The notes under the pieces are model-generated. The model did not search any database, was not told where the DNA came from, and saw only the letters and a program-made list of their open reading frames with translations. A stretch of 64,000 nt of DNA from Apricaphanius iberus (Eukaryota; Chordata; Actinopteri; Cyprinodontiformes; Aphaniidae). The stretch's first letter is position 1. The number at the start of each line of letters is the position of its first letter. The stretch covers positions 1-64,000 of the forward strand of contig JAPXFQ010000396.1 in the NCBI GenBank assembly GCA_028564705.1, in the 5' to 3' direction. This document shows positions 55,318 to 64,000 of this stretch, one piece after another. The position numbers and the translations under genes are program-made.

Positions 55318-57011
55318 TAAACATAAATTGATGACTAATCGTGTCAAAAGCTTTAAAAAAAACCTAATAAAATTAGACTATCATCTGAAATATAATCAAT
55401 CACGTCTAAAATTTAACGGATATTGTTACATACATTTCTCACAGGCATAAATCCATATTATTCCTCCCCAATAATATAATCTAATCCTAATTTCAATTTT
55501 TTGGCAAAGATCATTGCAAATATCTTTGCATCACTATTTAATAAACTAATTTGTCTACAATTTTCAATACCTAATGTCTTTAAGGGAGCCAATACACCTA
55601 TGAATCTCTGCTAAACTGATCCTCTGGTCACAAATTAATTAAAATCCCTCATAAATACCTCCAATGTCTTTTTCAATATATTTAATAAATAAGTCAGCGC
55701 TATCCCGACTTTCAGTGTTAGTAGTAGCATATAATTTTTTTGTAAAAGTCAACATGCTGTGATATAAGATTTCTGTCTTCACACATCTGGTCTTTGATTT
55801 CAAGCTTAGAGAGGGAGGAAAATTCATAATTTCTTGTTTCCAAATAAAAAAAAAAAATATTTTGAGAATTTTTCCTCTTGTTCTAACCATTTTTTCCTTA
55901 AAATGAAAAAGGCCCCTCTGGCCCTTTCTTCATAAATTTTGTCTAATTCAAGTTGCAATGCTGCTAGTTCTCCAAGTTCCCTTTCAGAAAGATCTACTAA
56001 TGTAGACAAATTCAAAATTTTGGCAATTATGTTTCATTTTCTGTTTGTTTTTTGTGTGGCAATTCTCTTTATAGATATTATAGCTAAATTCATTAATTTC
56101 AAATTTCATTAATTCCCAACATTTTCCAAAGATTTTTATTGTATTAGCTTGTTTCCAGTATTTATCAATAATATTCTTTGCTTCTTTCTTAAATTGTTTA
56201 TTTTGTAGTAGGGTTTTATTTAACTTCCAATAATCTCTACTGGAGTTGCATATGAAAGAAGCCATGTTGACTTTTAAAAATATCAGCATGATGGTCAGTA
56301 AAAAACTGCAAGCTCTATTAGAACTGAATCCACTTTGTTTTCAATGTCTGAGGAAATTAGCCAGAAGTCCAAACGAGATTGTTGAGAGCCATCCTTATTT
56401 GACCAGGTATATGCATTTTTGTTTGGGTTTCTGTGTCTCCATATATCAATGTGGTCCATTCTATTATAAGTATAATTTAATTCACATTCAAGATTGTTCT
56501 TTGGGGGCCACCTGTCCACAGCATTATCCAAAAACAGTATTGAAATCACCACCCCAGAGAATCTTGGTATTAGGGAATGATAATAGCAACTGATTTATTT
56601 TGTCTTCTAATGTAGAAAATAGAGTATTATTGTTTTGTTTATTGCTGGATGCATATATAATAATAATGATAAATTGAAAGTGATCAATATCCACAAGAAT
56701 TATCCACCTGCCGTTTTTGTCTGAAAGATACTCGATTATATTACCTTTAAATTTTCCCTGTAATATAGCTACTCCTGCCAATCTGTTACTACCAAACTAA
56801 AACCAAACATTCTTCCCCCACAGAGTCCTCCAAAATGAAATATCTTCTGACGCATGGGTTTCCTGTATAAAATAAAAGTCAGCACCCTTGTTTTGACAAT
56901 GAAAAATAAACAATTTCTCTTTAACAAGTTTTTGATACCCCTGGCATTTAAAGTAATAGAAATTGACATTAGGAACTGAAAAAAAGCTACAGAAAATAAA
57001 TAATTCAACAA
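55318..57011 (-). pseudogene. L1-type ORF2: endonuclease and partial RT
   Basis: ORF2 starts near 56970 with MSISITLNARGIKNLLKRNC. The endonuclease follows: GVAILQGKFKGNIIEYLSD, ILWGGDFNTVF (active-site GDFN), NAYTWSNKDGSQQSRLDFWL. The linker reads YWKLNKTLLQNKQFKKEAKN and ELAALQLELDKIYEERARGA. RT starts at QISLLNSDAKIFAMIFAKKL and the YGFMPVRN segment, then is cut at 55318. Frame changes at about 56770, 56540, 56290, 56000 and 55850. The YxDD box is not present. Confidence 0.85.
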
Positions 57012-57064
57012 TTTTTAAGTTTCTGTGCTTGGGTATTAACTGAAAATGCAGGAATCACTGCACT

Positions 57065-57119
<55 letters not shown>
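57065..57119. repeat. (TG)n(TA)n microsatellite within the LINE
   Basis: TGTGTGTGTG followed by about 20 TA units, between ORF1 and ORF2 of the L1-type LINE. Confidence 0.95.
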
Positions 57120-57121
<2 letters not shown>

Positions 57122-57226
57122 TGCCATAACAAAAAATGGTGTACTCTGTGAAACTAAGATATTCAAAATATAAACTTCTTAATATAGCAGTACACCATCT
57201 GTCTACACTGCACTCTACCTGTCACA

Positions 57227-57862
57227 TCATTTGATTTCTTTTCCATTTACATACGCCCCATCTTCCAGAAAGTAGGCCTTGTCCCCATTCTTCCTAGCTC
57301 CTTCTACCATTGCCCATAGACGACTGCGGGTTGCTCGATCAGTCGCGGTTAGATCCTCTTTAAAACGAAGTTGGTTGTTCTTTAGATAGTTGTTTGCCTT
57401 GGAGCCTTTCCACACCACATCCCCGGCCGTTCTGGATATGAACCTGAAGATAACTGGGCGTGGGGGCTGGTCTTGTCCTCCTTCCTTGGGTCTCCCGATT
57501 CTGTGAGCTACATCCACCGCTGCAACAACCATCTGAGCCTCCTCGGTAGGTAGCATTGCTCGACCGATATCCCGAACTTGCGATTTGACTTGGGCGTCCT
57601 CTTTTTCAGGAACACCGTGCAGACGGAGGTTAAGTCATTGGTTGTAGTGATCAGACTCGTTTATCTTGTGTTCCATCTCGTTTACTTTATTCTGGAGCAG
57701 ATCACACTTGTTTTTAAAAGCGACATTTTGTTTTTTAGATCGAAGACTTCTTGGATTTATCTGCCGGTTTATTCTCGGTTTTATCTGCCCTTTCATTTAT
57801 CTTCTCGATGACAGCTGAGATTATTGTGTTTTGTAGCTTGTACAGTGACGGTTGATCTTGTG
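57227..57862 (-). pseudogene. L1-type ORF1 (RNA-binding protein), C-terminal part
   Basis: The minus strand reads a coiled-coil-like stretch (QNKVNEMEHKINESDHYNQ) with stops, then LNLRLHGVPEKEDAQVKSQV, AAVDVAHRIGRPKEGG and RPVIFRFISRTAGDVVWKGS. It ends NLKNNQLRFKEDL-like and ...VNGKEIK, stop at about 57227. This is the RRM-like plus C-terminal domain of L1-type ORF1, a nucleic-acid chaperone. The N-terminal part is on the far side of the hAT insertion. Confidence 0.8.
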
Positions 57863-59693
57863 AGTCAGGCCAGGGCTGTACAGTGCGAGCATGTCGTCGC
57901 ATATGCGACTAAAAATATATTAGTGCGAGTAGAAAAAATAAAATGGGCGCACACGTGCGAGTGCTGATTTCAACCCTTTCATTCACATTTTGCTCCTACA
58001 TTAAGTCCATACAATACAGACCAAAGTATAGTAAAATGTTTGCGCACCTGTATAGGCTACAAATAATTGACAAGTCCCCCTTTGCATGTGCGCAACCTGT
58101 AAACAAGCATGGCGTTGCCGCGTCTGAGAGTGTAAATGAAGTTTTCGTTCCGAAGTCAAAGTCCTCATCCGTTGAATGGAACTGGTTTGTTTTTTTAACA
58201 GACGACAAAGAGAAAACAAACAATATTTACAATGTTTGCAAGGAGAGCATAAAGGCAAGTGATCGCAACACCTTAAACTTGTTTACTCACATCCCAAACA
58301 ATACAATGAGTCGTCTGGCAGCTAAAGGTATAAAGCCGACTGCAGCAGCAGTGGCTAGCGCTTTTTCTTCTTAATTCAGCAAGCGCTAGAAAAAATTATC
58401 ATAAAACGTACCCCCTACGACACCGACGGCAAACTATCCGTGCAGTTGCTCAGCTGCCTTTTCCCCCCAAACACCTCCATTCCACGCATGTACGTTGAAT
58501 TCTCAGAGTTGCAGGGAATATTAACAATATGTTTGGATGGATGGAAGAACAATTAGAACTGCTTATATTACAGTCTACCTTCATTATTTTATGTACAGCA
58601 GCACTTTCTATACAGTTGTGTTTTTACACTACATTGTTATCACTTACGTTTTTATTAGGCAGCTTAATGTGTGCCTGTTTAGAACATCAGCATTCTGTAA
58701 AAAACATTTGAACCAGTTAAAGCTGCATTTACCCCGTTGAATGAGGATTATTAATTGCCGTATTATAGATTGTCACAATATATCTTTTAAATAAATTTAT
58801 GATTTAGATGTATTTTTCATTGAGGTTATTTGAAAAATTAAAATATTTATACATATACTGTATAACTTTCTGTGCATTTCTATGATGTTCTATGGTATGG
58901 GAAAGATGTATCAGTATTTAAGCCCTGATTTGGTTATCCCTAATTTGAATTAATTTATTTATTTAATGTTTCTCTTCTTTAATGTGTAATTTAAGATTTT
59001 TTGGTGATCATTTAAAAAAAAAACGTGATAAAATCGAAATTATGATAATATAATTGAAAAATTGTGATATTCTATTTTTGACTGAAGATTTTGGTCAGTC
59101 AAAACTTCAAGGACAAGTCCTACAGTGGCCTGTGGGAGACCATGCTGACCAAGGAGCCATACAAAGAGGATTACAAGGTAAGCAAACACTGCTGAGTGTT
59201 TGTATGCTGCAGTGCCCTCCTATTATTGGTGGTTATAGATGAGATAAGGAAGGCCTATCTTGATCCCCCTAGAACATACTGGAGTTGGTGCAGCTGATGC
59301 TGGTGCTGCACATTTCAGCTGCCCAGTACGAGAGGGGCTTCTCTGCACAGAACCGCATAAAAAGCTCCAAAAGAAGCAGCCTTGCGGTCTCCACCACTGA
59401 AGTCCTCATGAGGATCACCTTGGAGGGGCCAAATCTAGAGGATTATGATCCAAGTCCTGCCTTGGACCGTTGGATGAATTCAGCAAAACGTGCCAGGCGA
59501 CCTGACTATAAAAAAAATTGGGACAGGGATGTTTATTGTGTATGTGTATTTAATTTAATGTGATTTAATAATAAAATTGTTATTTAAGAAATTTCATATT
59601 GCTCCTAAAAAAAATTCTGTGCTCCTAAATCTTTTAATTTAGGAGCACCTGTGCTCCTCGTGAAAAAGCTAAGCGTACAGCCCTGAGTCAGGC
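57863..59693 (+). mobile_element. Internally deleted hAT with 8-bp TSD, inside LINE ORF1
   Basis: Element 57871-59685 (1815 bp) starts CAGGGCTGTACAGTGCGAGC and ends AGCGTACAGCCCTG, inverted ends. AGTCAGGC is duplicated exactly at 57863-57870 and 59686-59693. Removing the element and one duplicate rejoins the minus-strand LINE ORF1 in frame (KGDRPD/SQDQPS). Palindromic subterminal AGGAGCACCTGTGCTCCT lies at 59641-59658. It encodes the two ends of a hAT transposase but not the catalytic middle. Confidence 0.95.
58130..59563 (+). pseudogene. hAT transposase, N- and C-terminal parts only
   Basis: 58130-58374 reads EVFVPKSKSSSVEWNWFVFL then NNIYNVCKESIKASDRNTLN LFTHI split by little damage: a BED-type finger with one Cys lost. 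59285-59563 reads VQLMLVLHISAAQYERGFSA, QNRIKSSKRSSLAVSTTEVL and ITLEGPNLEDYDP, the C-terminal dimerisation domain of the ZNF862-like hAT family. The intervening RNase-H-like catalytic region is deleted (58500-59050 is unrelated or decayed). Cannot transpose on its own. Confidence 0.75.
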
Positions 59694-59970
59694 CGATCGC
59701 CCTTACTTTTTTTAGCCATGCGTTTCTCTAGAGTGTTCGGAGAGGGAATACATTCTTCCCCGTAATTACTCATGCAGGCATAAGAATGCATCTCTTGAAT
59801 ATTACGCTTTTCCGTGATAGAAGCACACTTGGTAGTTTCCTTCTTACACAGTTCCGTTTTATCAGTTTCCCTTGTTAGCTTGCGGCTAATACTATATTCA
59901 AGTCGCTCTGTTGTACTGCAGTATTGGTAGAAAGTATCGGTAGAATAAGAGATAAAGTATTTTGTGACAG
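59694..59970 (-). pseudogene. L1-type ORF1, N-terminal part
   Basis: The minus strand continues from the hAT insertion with NTLEKRMAKKSKGDRPD (about 59694-59735) and, upstream, TDKTELCKKETTKCASITEK and HSYACMSNYGEECIPSP. It is cut off at about 59970, where the second copy of the 1.2-kb repeat begins. The basic, Ser/Lys-rich composition suits an ORF1 N-terminus. Confidence 0.6.
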
Positions 59971-59972
59971 TT

Positions 59973-61166
59973 CTTTTAACTCTTTAAGCACCATGGTCGC
60001 AATTTTGCTACAGGCAATATTGCTACTTCTAACGAGCCACAGCTGCAGATATGACCGCTAATTTAATTACTATTTTACATTAGGAGATGGTGGACATCTG
60101 TAACTTTAATTTAATCCACATTTTTGGGTGTGTTACAATGGAAACTTTTGGAGTACATGATGCTTTTTATGCACCTCCAAGTGTGAGAGAGACAGTGTGC
60201 AGCTGCTGCAGTCAGAACATAGAGAGAGCGAGTTTTAGAAAGATAAAACTTATGATGCACAGACGTCTGAGTTCCCCACTGGGAAATATTGGCTTATTCA
60301 GATTCTGAAGAGGAATATTTAGCCTACCCTCTGATCAAGATGTTCAGTTGTCCAGGGAGAAAGAAAGTGAAACTCAAGCAGCGCACAGCAGCAGCCAGCC
60401 GGTCCCATTTGCCATTACGCTCCACCGCAGCAATAGGTGCGATGCTGTTCGTCATGTTCTCCTGCTGAAAGAAAGGTATGTATTCGGGTAGCAGGGTGGT
60501 CATGACGCTAACCCAGAAGAAGCAGGAATGTAAAAATCCGTGGAAATAGCAGCAGACATGGTAAAAAAAAAAACGAGTGAAAACAGACAGCTGATAAGCT
60601 GGTAAACAACAGTAAAGTTCACTTTCCCGCTGCAAATGACGATGATGGGGATATATAAGGAAGAGTTTGATGAAGATCTTCAATAGTGGATCAGACAATT
60701 TAATGAGCCTGTTGGTTATTTTGGGCATGAATCTCAAAAATTCTTAGCCCAATAATTTCCTTTCTGTAGTTATATGTAGTGAATAGAGTAATGGAGCCTC
60801 ATAACAGAGAAAATAAACAGATATGTCAACCTGTTCTTGCCAATAAATAACAAAAATATATATGTAGAAAATACATAGGCCTGTACAGAAAAACTAAAAT
60901 AGTAATATTCAAAATAAAGTAAGTTTTAAAGTATTTAAAGAAGATAAACACCCGTAAAATTATTCAAAACCAAAATTGCCAATGCCTGATGACGTCATAA
61001 TATGCAAATTAGATGTGTGAATTTGTTCCCATCACAAACTTTATCATGCTGAAGATTTTTCTTATTTACAGTATACCTTTATCTATCACCATATTAAATC
61101 TACAACATTGTGAACTAGTGATATCAAAATTGAATATTTTATAGAAAAAACCCCAGCGCCTAGAAG
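59973..61166 (+). repeat. Direct 1.2-kb repeat, copy 2
   Basis: See 41070-42280. The plus frame 60087-60308 keeps MVDICNFNLIHIFGCVTMET, FGVHDAFYAPPSVRETVCSC and CSQNIERASFRKIKLMMHRR, open for 73 codons, longer than in copy 1 where a stop follows ESEF. Copy 2 also has one more block (CAGTTGTCCAGGGAG). Ends are at TTAACTCTTTAAGC and CCAGCGCCTAG. Confidence 0.8.
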
Positions 61167-63634
61167 TATTCTCTCACCTTGAATGGCAATGAAAGAAGTT
61201 CAAAAGAAAAATTGTGCAGTAATTCCTACAAAAAACGGCTGGGTCCTGTCGCCATCTTGGAACGACCTGCCGCATATAACTATAATATAATTGGGGGAGA
61301 CTGCCTGCCACTTTGGCGCTGTTGAACTATTGGTATTGGTATACTGGCCCCGTATTTACTTGGTATCGGATCGATACCAAATTAAATTTTGCAGTATCGT
61401 ACAGCACTACTGTGAACGGCAGCAGCAACTCCATAACGAGTTAGCATAATTGCAAAACAAGTGTCGGCTTGGCATTCGAATTGTTCACATAATTATGGGA
61501 TAAAATGACTAAGAAGCTTTATTTTTGGTTTAAGAAACTACTTAGAACATATTTCAACGGTCATTTTACAAACCTGTCTAATTAGACGCTCGTCCTCCTT
61601 TGAAACGCGTTTCCACCTCTTGCTAAGATGGCGGTGGTGTCGAAAGGTGTTGTCAGTCGACCTCTTCAGTTGTCTGCAAGTAAAGCAAAGCGCGCCAACT
61701 AATGTAGGGGAGTGTGTACAAAAGCATGACGCAGAGAGTTTCCTCATTTTGATTAATTATATTTTTGTTTTTAGGTTAAAATGTCAAGATATGACGTGAA
61801 AACATTCTAAAACAAGCTGCAGCTGCACTTGAAGTTGTAGACTATAAGCCTACATGTCATAGCATAATTACATAACTTTTTTTCCTTTTTTATGAGTTAA
61901 GTTAGGCCCTCAAGTCAGCTGATGCAAACCTCGCGCAATTTAATAATAGGAAATATGACATACCATTATGAATACATTTACAATTTTTTTCTCCTCTCCC
62001 CCTCTTTTGTATGCTTGTAAAAGCCACCCCTGACGGCGTTCTTTTCATGGCAAAATATCTTACCGTTTACCTCTGTCTGCTAATTCCTGCCCCTCCCCCC
62101 ACCATAGGAAGCTGTTTGCTGCAGGACATGTTCAGGATCAGGTCAATTAAATTGGATATTATAGCTGTTGTCGTCTTTTATTGATTTCTGCATTTGATAA
62201 TTTCTTTTATATTTATGTACCAATTTATATACCGGGATTTAGATTAGTTAAATTATTAATAAATCCAAATTTATTTGTAGAACACTTTTCATGATAAAAT
62301 CAGCACAAAGAGCTTGACATGACAAAATAAAACAGAAAAATAAACAAAACACATTTAAAGCAAAATCAATCATGCACAGGCAGTTAAACTCTCAGCCCAC
62401 ATAAGACACACACATACCGTCCCACACCTCTTCACTACAAAATAAACATCTAGAATTTTCTTACTACAGTTATAAGTTTATATTTGGGAAATATATCCAC
62501 CCTGGAAGACACACCACAGCCACAGAAGAGTCACCAGAGGGAATGCTGTGAACAGGGCAGGCAGGTATCAGCACAGCCATAAGGCGCAGTTCATAGCTAA
62601 AGGCTATCCATATGGCAGTAACCTGGTTGGTTGGACTGGAAGGTCTCCCTGCGTGAATGCTCCCCGTTTAGAAACACTGGAATTACGCTAAATCAGATTA
62701 TTGGTGAAGACAAGTTCAGTAACACAGAACAATTAATACTACAATTAGTAACAATATAATAATAATTTAACTCCCAAACAAATAACAATAAGCCTTATAA
62801 ATCTGATTACAACTAGAATGCTCAGTGCAAATCTCCGAAGGCTCTATGAATTTTGATGAAACTCTTTCATTGGAGCATCATTCAAAACCTAGTAAGAACT
62901 GTTTTGCATTTGAGGAATTCTTTAAAACTTTGATCAATGTTGTCAAAAAGTTAACTTTTTTATGGTTTTCTCTCGACTTGACTGGCCTATTGTAATGGTC
63001 TATTTCAATAAGATAGAGTTGGTTAATCTTCAGGTTGTCCAGAACCTGGAGTGACCAATGCTATAAAGTTGCCACATAGGCTGCAAATCAGATATAGGTC
63101 TAATTTTATTTAGTCTCACACTTCACGTCTTTATATGAAAAATTCGCTGCACTCAGGTCATCTCCATTCCACTCAGTGTGAGGCTGGCAACAACTGGCAA
63201 GACCTCTGCTGAATTAGGTCAGTTATTCTAAAAGGGTGGAATATTTAAGTAATCACTCATTTTATATTGAAAAATTTGTTGAGTTGTCATTATTTTGTAG
63301 AAATGTGTTTTAACTTTGACATTACAATGGGTGTTTTGTAATTTTGTCAAAAAAAGCAAATTCTGTATATCTTGATTGATATCCAAGTCATAATCAGATT
63401 CATTGACCAGGTATAGTTGCATATACAAGGAATTTGATTTTAATACATGTTAGCTCTCTAAACATTCAACAAATAAAAGAGTATACATTCCACCATCCAG
63501 GAAGTACTATAGGTGTACACCATACAACAAAACAATGACACCAGACACAATTCCTTAGGCACTTATCAACATTTTATGTAAGTTATATAAATATAATATA
63601 ATGACATGTAAAAAAAAAAAGATGAAACATCTAA
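61167..63634. other. Mostly unique DNA; one TE terminus
   Basis: 61325-61411 (GGTATTGGTATACTGG, TATCGGATCGATACCAAATT, GCAGTATCGTACAGCACTA) is the end of a common fish hAT-like repeat read inward on the minus strand. A 69-codon minus frame at 61538-61747 has no domain. 61800-63634 is AT-rich with nothing recognisable. Confidence 0.4.
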
Positions 63635-63662
63635 GAGGGTGAATACTTTTTATAGGCACTGT
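63635..63662 (+). mobile_element. Tc1/mariner-type terminus
   Basis: GGGTGAATACTTTTTATAGG then CACTG next to TA: the outward end of a fish Tc1/mariner-type element. The left end is not found; upstream sequence to about 63480 may belong to it. Confidence 0.55.
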
Positions 63663-64000
63663 ACCTCATGATTCGAGGCACCACAGCGATCTAGTGGAGT
63701 ATACAAGATAAACATGCACAGTGATTATGATGACGTGTGAACCTTTAAACTGAATAAATACATAAGGATGTTTGTGATGGCAATATATAAATTATGAATA
63801 TGTCTTAATCTGTGAATTTAATACAATGTCTGGTTAGTGGTAAATTTAGCAGTTTGGGGGCTCAAGTCAAGCAAAGGCATGAGGCCCTCTGCACCTGTTG
63901 TTTTGAACCTTTTTCAATCCTTACTCAGAAAGGAAGTCTTATAAGTTTTTCACTGGCCCTAATGTACAGAATTCAGATGTCTGAAAGTGAGCCTGAATGG
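63663..64000. other. No gene recognised
   Basis: Unassigned sequence to the end of the window. Confidence 0.3.

Larger units (their letters stand above)
55318..57862 (-). mobile_element. L1-type LINE, 3'-truncated, many frameshifts
   Basis: Minus strand, ORF1 upstream and ORF2 downstream. A dinucleotide array at 57065-57119 sits between them. ORF2 stops matching at 55318, inside the RT, where another repeat begins. ORF1 continues beyond a hAT insertion at 57871-59685 into 59694-59970. Classification as L1 or Tx1-related rests on the ORF1 C-terminal domain and the endonuclease motifs. Confidence 0.85.

Noticed and set aside
1..64000. Bacterial-style operons, ribosome-binding sites, riboswitches or a phage/plasmid origin
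   Set aside because: The window is vertebrate repeat-rich DNA; no feature supports a prokaryotic reading.

Overview
This window looks like teleost fish genomic DNA. It is AT-rich, intron-style and non-operonic, and I find no intact host protein-coding gene. The basis is the mix of elements read from the sequence: L2/Maui-type LINE pieces with the ...AAACTGAATTGAATTG tail, a Rex/jockey-like LINE, an L1-type LINE, fish-type Tc1 transposons (one with long IR/DR ends), several hAT elements with 8-bp target duplications, Harbinger-like and piggyBac-like relics, a Ty3/Gypsy chromovirus and solo LTRs. Nearly every long reading frame belongs to one of these broken mobile elements. The only host-type RNA gene I can support is a U6 snRNA-like locus.

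Layout. 1-3925: a minus-strand Rex/jockey-like LINE split cleanly by an L2 LINE and truncated by a DNA-transposon end. 4560-6000: a dispersed repeat, a Harbinger-like HTH exon relic and a hAT terminus. 7311-8075: a 10/30-bp minisatellite. 8192-8753: a minus-strand hAT transposase relic with apparent splice sites. 9071-9856: a solo LTR. 10074-10339: a dinucleotide array. 11452-12002: an L2 tail. 12944-14501: a near-complete but broken Tc1. 17363-18490: a hAT MITE. 18671-18880: a piggyBac-like N-terminus. 20225-21490: a diverged repeated unit. 21756-21864: a histone H3-like fragment with a canonical histone 3' stem-loop. 21880-23076: Harbinger-like and Tc1 pieces. 23295-23801: a MITE. 24470-25875: an unclassified retroelement. 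26352-26393: a perfect hairpin. 26592-26697: a U6-like gene.

28190-30150 is a long TAGC-rich low-complexity tract. 32560-36893 is a decayed Gypsy chromovirus. 36895-45362 carries two direct copies of a roughly 1-kb repeat, with other relics between them. A second direct repeat pair sits at 41070-42280 and 59973-61166. 47217-51328 holds a hAT element with target duplication, followed by a three-level nest (solo LTR in hAT MITE in Tc1). 55318-59970 is a minus-strand L1-type LINE interrupted in ORF1 by an internally deleted hAT with an 8-bp target duplication. The last 3 kb is mostly unique AT-rich DNA with one Tc1/mariner terminus.

The genes here do not work together as a pathway; the window records layered insertions. 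The most informative points are the datable nests, the U6 locus with an unchanged body but a replaced and still pairing 5' stem, the histone stem-loop relic, and the perfect 19-bp hairpin. I did not find a convincing new biological system. Family names come from recognised motifs and remembered family features, not from a database search.
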